Positions 7,117-14,409 of a stretch of 41,739 bases of DNA are shown here, one piece after another (the stretch's first letter is position 1; each line of letters starts with the position of its first letter). Location: the NCBI GenBank assembly GCA_023663235.1, contig JAMPHW010000003.1, forward strand, positions 40,635 to 82,373, given 5' to 3'. The DNA comes from Ruminococcus sp. (GTDB lineage Bacteria > Bacillota_I > Bacilli_A > RF39 > UBA660). The notes under the pieces were generated by a model that had not been told where the DNA came from, searched no databases, and saw nothing but the letters and a program-made list of their open reading frames with translations. Made by a program: the position numbers and the translations under genes.

Positions 7117-7120
7117 GTCG
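7098..7120 (-). terminator. Terminator of tRNA-Arg
   Basis: A 6-bp stem (AAGTCG / CGACTT around a 6-base loop; G/C in three pairs) is followed on the minus strand by TTTTTG, about 40 bases after the tRNA 3' end. Confidence 0.65.
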
Positions 7121-7160
7121 CTTTACTATTCCACTCGAAATTCGAGTAATAATCACTAAG

Positions 7161-7237
7161 TGGTGACTCCGGCGTGATTCGAACACGCGACCGATCGCTT
7201 AGAAGGCGATTGCTCTATCCAGCTGAGCTACGAAGTC
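7161..7237 (-). tRNA. tRNA-Arg (anticodon TCT)
   Basis: This is a complete 77-base tRNA with encoded CCA. The acceptor stem is GACTTCG / CGGAGTC, the D arm is TAGCTCAGCTGGATAGAGC, and the anticodon stem ATCGC / GCGAT encloses the loop CTTCTAA. The T arm contains GTTCGAATC. The anticodon TCT reads AGA and AGG, the dominant arginine codons in this AT-rich genome. Confidence 0.97.
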
Positions 7238-7257
7238 ATAACTACTAGCTATAAATG

Positions 7258-7286
7258 ATTATAGCTTATTTTTATGATTTTGGCAA
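7258..7286 (-). promoter_or_regulatory. Promoter of tRNA-Arg
   Basis: On the minus strand TTGCCA (7281-7286), a 17-base spacer and a perfect TATAAT (7258-7263) precede the tRNA by about 20 bases. The -10 box is part of an 8-bp inverted repeat AGCTATAA / TTATAGCT (7247-7266). Confidence 0.65.
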
Positions 7287-7300
7287 GTATAAAATTGCAC

Positions 7301-7756
7301 TTAACGCCCTTTTCCTCGATTTTCTTCCACAATATTAGTATTAGCCAACATCTCTACTTTTATTAGTTTAATATCAACAATTTTATTTTTTATTTCTTCT
7401 TCTAGAATTTCTAATTGCTTAAAAAACTTAGTAATTTCTTTTTTCTTGAGGTAGTTACGATATTTCTCTAAAATAATAGATTTAAGACGAGCTATTTCAT
7501 CTAAAGCAATTAAAAGATTACCTTCGGTACTATCATCATCTTCTTTTAAAGCTAGTAAATACTTTTCTAAAATCCTTTTATAGTTCTTATAAAAACTAAA
7601 ACTTACTAAGGCGCTAATAATTTCAGGATTAACTATTACTAGTTCTTTTACTTTATAATTTTTATTTTTAGACTTATAAATAAAACCATCAATAGTAAGT
7701 TTAAAATTCTCTATTTCTAAATCTTGATCTAATTTTTTTATAGTAAAACTTTTCAC
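7301..7756 (-). CDS. Hypothetical Lys/Glu-rich helical protein downstream of trmD
   Basis: About 151 residues. The first 45 look like beta strands (a small F.LTIDGF.YKSKNKNY hairpin); the remainder is a charged, helical, coiled-coil-like region (about 55-145). No signal or membrane segment is seen, and the family is not recognised. GTG at 7756 is preferred over GTG at 7765, because AGGTGA sits 5 bases ahead of the former. It is the last gene of the rimM-trmD run, starting about 10 bases after the trmD stop, so a link to RNA modification or the ribosome is possible but only from position. Confidence 0.6.
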   Translation of the reverse strand: MKSFTIKKLDQDLEIENFKLTIDGFIYKSKNKNYKVKELVIVNPEIISALVSFSFYKNYKRILEKYLLALKEDDDSTEGNLLIALDEIARLKSIILEKYRNYLKKKEITKFFKQLEILEEEIKNKIVDIKLIKVEMLANTNIVEENRGKGR

Positions 7757-7765
7757 ACACTTCAC

Positions 7766-8431
7766 CTACTTTAATAAATCGGGTCTTTTTTCTTTAGTAA
7801 CACGTAGTCTCTCACTCTTGCGGTATTCATCTATTTTAGCATGATTACCATTTAATAATACTTCTGGGACTGTTAAGCCTCTAAATTCTCTTGGTTTAGT
7901 ATAAGTTGGATAATCAAGCAAATTATCTTCAAATGAATCAAATTTACATGAATCACTATCGATAACGCCAGGAATAAACCTAGATATAGTATCTAATATA
8001 ACTAAGGAAGGTAATTCCCCACCAGTTAGAACATAGTCCCCAATACTTATTTCCCCATCGACAAAGTTTAATATTCGTTCATCAAAGCCTTCATAATGAC
8101 CACAGACAAGGATTAAATGCTTAGTTTCATTAATAAGGGAGGCTGCCATTTTATTATTAAACGTCTTCCCTTGCGGAGATAACAAATAAACTTTAGAATC
8201 TTCATCTTTAACACTTTCAATGGCTCTTACAACAGGTTCAACGCACATAACCATGCCACTTCCACCGCCATAAGGGGTATCATCAACTTGACCATTTTTT
8301 AAGAGTGTATAGTCTCTTATATTCACAATATTAACTTCAATAATTTTATTATTAATGGCTCTTTTTATAATACTTTCATTGATATAAGCTTTAATAATAT
8401 CAGGAAAAAGGGTTAAAATGTCAAATCTCAT
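7766..8431 (-). CDS. trmD: tRNA (guanine-37-N1) methyltransferase TrmD
   Basis: This 221-residue SPOUT methyltransferase adds a methyl group to G37 next to the anticodon and so guards the reading frame. It has the trefoil-knot motifs LSPQGK (about 84-89), [13 protein letters not shown] and [15 protein letters not shown], plus the C-terminal YTKPREFRG...VLLNGNH segment that binds tRNA. The ATG overlaps the rimM stop by 4 bases (ATGA), which couples the two genes. The family length is about 240, so it is complete. Confidence 0.96.
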   Translation of the reverse strand: MRFDILTLFPDIIKAYINESIIKRAINNKIIEVNIVNIRDYTLLKNGQVDDTPYGGGSGMVMCVEPVVRAIESVKDEDSKVYLLSPQGKTFNNKMAASLINETKHLILVCGHYEGFDERILNFVDGEISIGDYVLTGGELPSLVILDTISRFIPGVIDSDSCKFDSFEDNLLDYPTYTKPREFRGLTVPEVLLNGNHAKIDEYRKSERLRVTKEKRPDLLK

Positions 8432-8916
8432 AGCAATTCCTCTATTCTTTCCACTTCTATTTCTTTACTCGTTAAATCGACATTTTTAATAAATTCTTTA
8501 TGATATGGAATATAATAGTTTTTATTATAAGAAACATATAATAAAGTATTTACTTTATTAGTTCTTATTTCTAATACTTTACCATAAGTGTTGCCTTTAC
8601 TTACAATATTTAAGCCAATTAAGTCACTAAGTAAGAATTCATTATCTTTTAAGTTCAAATCATCTTTATTTATATAAACGCTCCCACCTTTATATTTTAA
8701 GACTTCATTGATGTCATTTAAACCTTCTAGAGTTATCATATCATAATTTTTATGAATACGATAGCTATTAATTACTTTTTCTTCTTTTAAAGAACCAATA
8801 TATACTTTAAAACCTTGCTTAAAAACAAGATTTTTTTTGTCAAAATCGCTTATTAATCTTATTTCTCCTTTTATACCATGTGTATTAACTATTTTACCTA
8901 AATAAATATATTTCAT
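8428..8916 (-). CDS. rimM: Ribosome maturation factor RimM
   Basis: A 162-residue protein beginning [16 protein letters not shown], the RimM N-terminal beta-barrel motif, followed by a PRC-barrel domain (about 90-162: [15 protein letters not shown] and [14 protein letters not shown]). RimM binds ribosomal protein S19 and assists assembly of the 30S head. It stands directly before trmD, the conserved arrangement in bacteria, behind a GAGGT ribosome site. Confidence 0.95.
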   Translation of the reverse strand: MKYIYLGKIVNTHGIKGEIRLISDFDKKNLVFKQGFKVYIGSLKEEKVINSYRIHKNYDMITLEGLNDINEVLKYKGGSVYINKDDLNLKDNEFLLSDLIGLNIVSKGNTYGKVLEIRTNKVNTLLYVSYNKNYYIPYHKEFIKNVDLTSKEIEVERIEELL

Positions 8917-8925
8917 AAGATACCT

Positions 8926-9651
8926 CTATCTATTAATTTCATACATAATGACACTAGCTGCAACACCAGCATTTAGGGATTCGCAAGTTTTATTTAAAGG
9001 AATATTTATTAGAGTATCACAATATTCTTTTAAATTAGGATGCATACCTTTACCCTCATTACCAATGATAACCCCTAGTTTATTAGGAATATTGACGTCT
9101 TTTAAAATAGTACCATTTTTGACGTCTGTTCCAAAAATTTTATAATCTTGAGCCTTTAAATCGTCTAATATTTCTTCTAGATTTCCTTTTAAGAAGTTAA
9201 GATTAAATAGCATTCCTTCACTAGCTCTAATTACTTTTTCATTATATAAATCTACAGTATCATGACTCAAAATAATAGTTTTAAAATTAAAGGCCAGAGC
9301 ACTTCTAATAATAGTTCCTAAATTTCCTGGGTCTTGAATATTATCAAGAATTAATACTTTATCGGTTATTTTATTATTAGGAATTTTATTACATACAGCG
9401 ACTACTTTACTTATTGTAACTTGAGAAGTAAGCTTTTTCATAATACTATCATTTACTAAATAAAAAGGAATACCCTCTTTTTCGCAAGTATTATCTATTG
9501 CAATTATTTCTTCTACTAAACCAGCATTTAAGGCATAATGAACTAAATGATCACCTTCAACTAAAAACTTATTTTCGATATCACGATATTTTTTATCTTT
9601 AAGTTTTAACCAATATTTAACTCTTTTATTATCGATTGAAGTTATTTCCAT
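8926..9651 (-). CDS. SpoU/TrmH-family RNA 2'-O-methyltransferase
   Basis: This 241-residue protein has an N-terminal substrate-binding part (about 1-85: KNKRVKYWLKLKDKKYR...FLVEGDHLV) and a C-terminal SpoU knot with its three motifs: NIQDPGNLGTIIRSA (about 101-115), IIGNEGKGM and IPL...ESLNAGVAASVIMYE. It most resembles the YsgA/RlmB-like rRNA 2'-O-ribose methyltransferases; the modified nucleotide cannot be read from sequence. It starts inside the TAATG overlap with the ygjP-like gene and is 9 bases ahead of rimM, forming one translation/RNA operon. Confidence 0.9.
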   Translation of the reverse strand: MEITSIDNKRVKYWLKLKDKKYRDIENKFLVEGDHLVHYALNAGLVEEIIAIDNTCEKEGIPFYLVNDSIMKKLTSQVTISKVVAVCNKIPNNKITDKVLILDNIQDPGNLGTIIRSALAFNFKTIILSHDTVDLYNEKVIRASEGMLFNLNFLKGNLEEILDDLKAQDYKIFGTDVKNGTILKDVNIPNKLGVIIGNEGKGMHPNLKEYCDTLINIPLNKTCESLNAGVAASVIMYEINR

Positions 9652-10277
9652 TAATTTCTAAGCTCCTTTCTTGCTTTTTTATATTCAGGATAATAAATGC
9701 TTACCATATTCCAAAATTCTTTACTATGATTATGATGATAAAAATGACACATTTCATGAATAATAACATATCTTAATAAATCTAAGCGGTACTTTATTAA
9801 TTCAGTATTAAGGGTTATAGTTTTTAATTTATAATTACAGACCCCCCATCTTGTTTTCATTTTACGAAATTTTAAGGTGAAATCAGGAGTTTTAATTATT
9901 TCTCTTAAAGATGCAGTTTCTCTAGTAAATATTTCTTTAGTTTTATTTTCGATAAATTTCATTAAAGTTTTTTCATCTTTAACATAAATTGTACCTTCTT
10001 CAAAAATAATATCAGATAAATCTTGGTATACAATATTGTATTTATTTCCAAGATACCAAAATTCTTCATCAAAGATAGCTTTTTTAACACTCTTGTTTTT
10101 TAAATTAATTAAAGCTTTTTCATTTTTTAAAATGAGTTTTTTAATTTCTTTTTCACTAATGTAAGGACTAACATTTACGATAAGATTTAAATCATTATCA
10201 AATCTAAAATAAATATTTTTATTTTTTTTTCGATTTATAATAACATTTATAACTGTATTATCTAATATTACTTCCAT
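9651..10277 (-). CDS. YgjP-like (DUF45) zinc metallopeptidase
   Basis: This 208-residue protein has the YgjP layout: N-terminal beta strands, the MKTRWGVCN motif (about 138-146), then the zinc site HEMCHFYHHNHSKEFW (HExxH near 172-176 with a third ligand His five or more residues later), and the C-terminal Y.P.YK.ARKEL. No signal peptide, so it is cytoplasmic. The substrate of this family is unknown. It is the first gene of the rimM-trmD run and its stop overlaps the start of the SpoU gene. Confidence 0.88.
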   Translation of the reverse strand: MEVILDNTVINVIINRKKNKNIYFRFDNDLNLIVNVSPYISEKEIKKLILKNEKALINLKNKSVKKAIFDEEFWYLGNKYNIVYQDLSDIIFEEGTIYVKDEKTLMKFIENKTKEIFTRETASLREIIKTPDFTLKFRKMKTRWGVCNYKLKTITLNTELIKYRLDLLRYVIIHEMCHFYHHNHSKEFWNMVSIYYPEYKKARKELRN

Positions 10278-10320
10278 ATTGCCACCAGTTACATTATATC
10301 TTAATTTAAAGAAAAATTAA

Positions 10321-10347
10321 AGAAAAAACAAGTTTTTTAGGCTTGTT
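10321..10347 (-). terminator. Terminator after the Cthe_2159-type gene
   Basis: AACAAG / CTTGTT with a 9-base loop is followed by a T-run on the minus strand, directly after the stop of the gene at 10346. Confidence 0.65.
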
Positions 10348-11854
10348 ATCTATTAGAACCAAATATATTAATCATTTTAGAAGCATTAAAAACATTTAAA
10401 TTATTTATAGTTATTAAATCCCCTTTAGTATATTTACCATTTTGATATATGCCATATTCTAAAGTACCTGTATTAGTTCCATTTTGGTATAAAGAATAAT
10501 TTGCATCTTCTAAATTATCACTACTTATAATAATGGTTTTAAAACTTTTAGAAGCTTTAAAGCTCACTATTACTTCATCATCTTTCATTAATGTTACTAA
10601 AGTATCTTTATTTATTTTGTTATTTAGAGTAAAGCAAAGGCTTTTTTGAGTACTAGTATTTTTAGGTGTTTCAATCATATCAGAACCTAAAGCGATGACT
10701 TCACCACCATTTATGGTATAACCTGCATCAGTATCAATACCTGCATCGCCGCCAATATCACTTCCCATAACAAATAGTTTACCGCCATTAATTATAGCGT
10801 CTTTATTAGAATCTATACCATCACCTGAGGCGTCTACATATATAATCCCACCATTTATTGTAATTGTGGCACCATCTCCGCCGGCATTTATACCATCATC
10901 ATTAGAAGTTATAATATATGTTCCAGAATTAAAAGTTATATCTTTGGCTTCAGTTGCTATACCTTCTCCTTCATTTTGATTGCCATTAACAATTAATTTG
11001 CCACTACCTTCAAATATTAATTTAGCATTACTCCATACACAACCGTCATATTCGGAATTACCACCATCGCTTAAAGTATTTTCGGTTTCATCAGCTGACG
11101 TTATAGTGATTGAATTAGCAGATAAACCAATAATAGCTCCTGTATTTTGAGTTTCAATTTTAACATTATTTAAGACTATTTCTACATCTTCATTTTCAGC
11201 GTTTACAATAATGGAGTTTTTAAAATTACCACTAAAAGTATAAGTTCCACCTTTGGTTATAGTAACATCTGTTTTATAATTATTTAAATCTATATTATTG
11301 GTAGAGATAATATTATTTTCATTTAAGTCAACTTTATCTTTTTCGCTATTCTGATCAAATGGTTTATTATTAAATGATAAATGGTTATTAGTAACTATTA
11401 CTTCGCTGATTAATAAAATGCTAGTTACAATTATATTACCAAGAATATAAATAATTATTTTATCAGCATTTATAAAGGTCTCTTTAAAAGTTCTTTGATT
11501 AAATTTAGACATTATTAAATATAATATTATTAAAGATATTAATAAGCTTTCTAGACCAAATAGTAAATAACTTTGCCATGATAAGTAATAACTATTATGT
11601 TTAAAATCGCCCATATTGTTTCTATCATTTGGCATTTTAGTATTATCAGGTTTATCAAAGTTTTGAGGCTCTTTTGAATCGTTAAAAATTCCTTCTTCAC
11701 TAGGTATATTTAGAGGTGTATCCTCTTTAATATTTTTTATAAAATTATTATTAGTATTTATATTATTTTTTGAATAATTAAAAGTCAAGCAAACACTTAA
11801 TGCTAATAATATCAATAAAAAAAGCATAACAAAATTTTTAGTTCTTCTTTTCAT
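10346..11854 (-). CDS. Membrane protein with Cthe_2159-type carbohydrate-binding beta-helix
   Basis: About 502 residues. An N-terminal anchor (about 8-25) is followed by a polar linker, two more membrane helices (about 95-117 and 130-155) and then a repetitive right-handed beta-helix (about 180-420) with units such as ITINGGIIYVDASGDGIDSNKD, broken here for length, typical of Cthe_2159 (PF14262), a polygalacturonate/cellulose-binding fold. The C-terminal 80 residues are a small beta domain. The frame is open 45 codons further upstream, but the start at 11854 is chosen because AAAGGTGA stands just before it and the peptide then begins MKRRTKNFVMLFLL, a normal anchor. The beta-helix is predicted to face outside. 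It may bind host or plant polysaccharide; that is inference. Confidence 0.78.
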   Translation of the reverse strand: MKRRTKNFVMLFLLILLALSVCLTFNYSKNNINTNNNFIKNIKEDTPLNIPSEEGIFNDSKEPQNFDKPDNTKMPNDRNNMGDFKHNSYYLSWQSYLLFGLESLLISLIILYLIMSKFNQRTFKETFINADKIIIYILGNIIVTSILLISEVIVTNNHLSFNNKPFDQNSEKDKVDLNENNIISTNNIDLNNYKTDVTITKGGTYTFSGNFKNSIIVNAENEDVEIVLNNVKIETQNTGAIIGLSANSITITSADETENTLSDGGNSEYDGCVWSNAKLIFEGSGKLIVNGNQNEGEGIATEAKDITFNSGTYIITSNDDGINAGGDGATITINGGIIYVDASGDGIDSNKDAIINGGKLFVMGSDIGGDAGIDTDAGYTINGGEVIALGSDMIETPKNTSTQKSLCFTLNNKINKDTLVTLMKDDEVIVSFKASKSFKTIIISSDNLEDANYSLYQNGTNTGTLEYGIYQNGKYTKGDLITINNLNVFNASKMINIFGSNR

Positions 11855-12084
11855 TTTAATCACCTTTCTCGCTTTGCAACCAAAAGCATATATTGTTGTT
11901 TTTGTAATGTTAGTATAATATTTATCTGTGAAAAATATGTGATAATTTAGCGAAAAGTAATTTTTTGGGAAAACATTTATCTGCAGCATTTTTATTTATA
12001 GTTAGGTAGTATTTGTACTTTATTTTTCTTTGAATTAATCTGCTTATGTTAAATTATTTTTTAACAAGAAGTATCTCTTTTAAA

Positions 12085-12115
12085 TAAAAAAAGCATGCAT
12101 ACTTTTTACATACTT
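12085..12115 (-). terminator. Terminator of the ccdA-thioredoxin operon
   Basis: AAGTATG pairs with CATGCTT (one G-U pair) and is followed by TTTTT on the minus strand, just after the stop of the gene at 12120. The rest of the 265-base gap to the next gene (11855-12119) holds the leader of the beta-helix gene; no clear promoter is seen in it. Confidence 0.55.
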
Positions 12116-12119
12116 AAAT

Positions 12120-12527
12120 TTATTTACATGTATATCCTTGAAATTCTAGTACTTCTTTAAGTTCATTATATGAAGTTTTAGTATTTAAGCCTAAAGATTT
12201 AAAATATTCACTATGGATACCTGTTTTTAGTCTAATACCATCTTTAGTACTTGTTACTTCCATTTTACCTTCGGCACTAATAGAATTTATCATGTTTTGT
12301 TTTTGACTTTCATATTCTTTAGGAATAGTTATATCAATAAAAATATCCATGCCAACAATCTCACTATTTTTAATTTTGGCATTCAGTGTAGTTAAACTGT
12401 CCATATCATACATCGTACTTTTAGTTGTACATTCAAGTTTTTTAGTATCTTTTTCTTCTTTTAAACTCATGGTAATAGAGAAAGCTAATACTAAAATTAT
12501 AATCATTATTATATGTCTTTTTTTCAT
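12120..12527 (-). CDS. Small exported protein with a penultimate cysteine
   Basis: A 135-residue protein with an N-terminal membrane/signal helix (about 5-21) and no lipobox. The exported domain begins with C33 (LECTTKST) and ends with C134, one residue before the stop; these are its only cysteines and could form a disulphide. It contains an alternating strand pattern (AEGKMEVTSTKDGIRLKTG). The family is not recognised (perhaps DUF1307-like). It is the last gene of the ccdA-thioredoxin operon, 12 bases after the thioredoxin gene, suggesting that its disulphide is handled by that system. Confidence 0.65.
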   Translation of the reverse strand: MKKRHIIMIIILVLAFSITMSLKEEKDTKKLECTTKSTMYDMDSLTTLNAKIKNSEIVGMDIFIDITIPKEYESQKQNMINSISAEGKMEVTSTKDGIRLKTGIHSEYFKSLGLNTKTSYNELKEVLEFQGYTCK

Positions 12528-12539
12528 TATATCACCCTA

Positions 12540-12977
12540 TTATTTTAATATACTCATAATTGTTTCTTCACTAGTTGCTCCTACAAAAACTTTAGCTACT
12601 TCACCATTTTTAAAAATGATTATTGTTGGGAATGCTTCAATACCATAAGTCTCAGATACTTTAGAAGTATTAGACTCACTATTATTAATGGTTGCCACTT
12701 TAATATCTTCATTATTTTTAGCAATATTAATCATAGTAGGTATCATGGTTAAACATGGTGGACAACTATTAGAAAAGAACTCTAAGACTACTGGCTTATC
12801 AGATTTTAGAACTTCTTCTTCAAAATTATCATCATTTATTTTAACTATACCAACTTCAGATTCTATTTCTTCTTCGGGAATATCATTACCACTAAAATAA
12901 TAAGCGAAAGTTATTAAACTAAAAACGCCTATGAAAAGAACTATTTCAATAATTAATTTTATTTTATTTTTATCCAT
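12540..12977 (-). CDS. Membrane-anchored thioredoxin-like protein (CPPC)
   Basis: A 145-residue protein with one N-terminal membrane helix (about 7-28), an acidic linker and a thioredoxin fold from about 44. The active site is C72-P-P-C75, preceded by VVLEFFSNS and followed by the cis-proline loop GIEAFPTIIIF. The anchor places the domain outside the membrane. A CPPC centre in such proteins usually works as a reductase or in cytochrome/thiol maturation. It follows ccdA by 16 bases, the usual partner that supplies electrons across the membrane. Confidence 0.9.
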   Translation of the reverse strand: MDKNKIKLIIEIVLFIGVFSLITFAYYFSGNDIPEEEIESEVGIVKINDDNFEEEVLKSDKPVVLEFFSNSCPPCLTMIPTMINIAKNNEDIKVATINNSESNTSKVSETYGIEAFPTIIIFKNGEVAKVFVGATSEETIMSILK

Positions 12978-12993
12978 TTTATTTACTCCTTAC

Positions 12994-13647
12994 TTAATTT
13001 AGTATTCCTATAATACCGTTTATTACGTTCCAAATACCGCTTAGAACTAAGATACTACCTGCGATTTTATTAATAATATTATAATGTTTCTTGATAAAAT
13101 TAAAGGTTATTTTTACTTTTTCAATAAATAATGTAGTTATTATAAAAGGTATACCAAGACCTAGAGAATATATTAAGAGTAACAAAGCTCCTTTTAAAAC
13201 ACTTCCGGTTGTACTAGCAAGTATCAAAGCTGATGAGAGAAAAGCACCTACACATGGGGTCCAAGATAATGAGAAAAATATACCAAAAAGAAGCGATGTA
13301 ATAAAAGTTAAATCTTTAGAACTTTTTTTAATTTCTTTAGTTTTATTTAAAAATTTTATTAAAATAACGCCCATATAATTTAAACCAATAATAATTAAGA
13401 ATATTCCTAATACGATATTAACATAGTCGGCATAAGTATGAATTATTTTACCAAAAGTTCCAGCGAAAACACCTAAAAGAATAAAGATGATACTAAACCC
13501 TGTTATAAAACCTAGCGAATTTATTAAAGACTTTTTAGAACTTTTACTTTCAGTAGCAAAATAGGAAATATATATTGGAATAACAGGTAAAACACAAGGT
13601 GAAATAAAAGATGCTAAACCTTCTATAAAGGTAATTAGATATTCCAT
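12994..13647 (-). CDS. ccdA: CcdA-type transmembrane thiol electron carrier
   Basis: This 217-residue protein has six membrane helices and the two family cysteines, C18 in SPCVLPVIPIY and C132 in WTPCVGAF. CcdA/DsbD-gamma proteins move reducing equivalents from cytoplasmic thioredoxin to an outer thiol-disulphide protein. Directly downstream is such a protein (the CPPC thioredoxin), then the small two-cysteine exported protein. No cytochrome c biogenesis genes are nearby, so the target is more likely the exported cysteine proteins of this region. A good promoter stands upstream. Confidence 0.93.
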   Translation of the reverse strand: MEYLITFIEGLASFISPCVLPVIPIYISYFATESKSSKKSLINSLGFITGFSIIFILLGVFAGTFGKIIHTYADYVNIVLGIFLIIIGLNYMGVILIKFLNKTKEIKKSSKDLTFITSLLFGIFFSLSWTPCVGAFLSSALILASTTGSVLKGALLLLIYSLGLGIPFIITTLFIEKVKITFNFIKKHYNIINKIAGSILVLSGIWNVINGIIGILN

Positions 13648-13667
13648 AGATTAGTACCTCCTAATTT

Positions 13668-13695
13668 ATTATATCATTAATATTATTTTTTTCAA
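13668..13695 (-). promoter_or_regulatory. Promoter of the ccdA operon
   Basis: TTGAAA (13690-13695), a 16-base spacer and a perfect TATAAT (13668-13673) on the minus strand, followed by AGGAGGT and the ccdA ATG about 25 bases on. The leader is very short. Confidence 0.6.
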
Positions 13696-13705
13696 TAGTA
13701 CTATA

Positions 13706-13740
13706 TCTAAATAAAAGAAGTAAACTATTTCTAGTTTACT
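13706..13740 (-). terminator. Terminator of the XRE regulator gene at 13750
   Basis: A perfect 9-bp stem AGTAAACTA / TAGTTTACT with a 4-base loop (13719-13740) is followed on the minus strand by TCTTTTATTT. It separates the regulator from the ccdA promoter. Confidence 0.65.
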
Positions 13741-13749
13741 AAATCTTAT

Positions 13750-14304
13750 TTATTCACAAGTGCCATTATTGTTTTTAAAATACTCTTCGATGTTATTCAT
13801 ACTTTTATCAAGATTATTAAAGTCCACTATTTTTTTGATTTCACTTAACATTTCTTGAGAGCATTCATCACATTTAAAGTACTTATTAGTTCCAAATTGT
13901 ATTTGATATTTCTTATTATCCATCGTACAAATTGTTGTTGCACTACTCTCAACTTCTGGTTTACCAATAGTGTAAGCTCCAAAAGAGATAATGGCTACTA
14001 CCATAAGTATTAGATAAGATGCGAATAATACACCAAGAACCTTTAATATTTTTATAATAATACCCGCTAATTTTTCGGTATTACTAACTTTATTCATTAA
14101 AACTTCTTCTATTTCATTATCTAATAACTCATCAATACTTACTTTTAAAACTTTAGATAACAGTTTTAATTGTTCAGGATTAGGTGAAGTCTCATTTAGT
14201 TCCCAATTAGAAATAGTTTTCCTAGTAACATTTATTTTCTCACCTAATTGTTCTTGTGAAAGCCCTGCTTTTTTTCTTAAGTTTAAGATGTTTTCTCCTA
14301 ACAT
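13750..14304 (-). CDS. Membrane-tethered XRE regulator with external cysteines
   Basis: A 184-residue protein with a Cro/C1-type HTH (about 5-60: LSQEQLGEKINVTRKTISNWE), one strong membrane helix (about 82-108) and a C-terminal domain of about 75 residues predicted outside. That domain has four cysteines, C126, C145, C148 (KCDEC) and the penultimate C183. The layout suggests a one-component sensor passing an external signal, possibly thiol state, to DNA. It is transcribed just ahead of the ccdA-thioredoxin operon. Target genes and signal are unknown. Confidence 0.82.
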   Translation of the reverse strand: MLGENILNLRKKAGLSQEQLGEKINVTRKTISNWELNETSPNPEQLKLLSKVLKVSIDELLDNEIEEVLMNKVSNTEKLAGIIIKILKVLGVLFASYLILMVVAIISFGAYTIGKPEVESSATTICTMDNKKYQIQFGTNKYFKCDECSQEMLSEIKKIVDFNNLDKSMNNIEEYFKNNNGTCE

Positions 14305-14409
14305 TATATTCCTTCTCCTTTCATTAATAATTATAAATAATTAATGGATAATAAATCTACCAAAAAGGTTTGGAATTTTGTCAAAGAGTTTTAACATCTT
14401 GGGAAGTTT

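Noticed and set aside
8948..9145. Plus-strand frame opposite the SpoU methyltransferase gene
   Set aside because: Shadow of a well-supported minus-strand gene, with no ribosome site.
11855..11989. 45-codon N-terminal extension of the beta-helix protein
   Set aside because: The frame is open, but there is no ribosome site, and the signal anchor with AAAGGTGA ahead begins at 11854.
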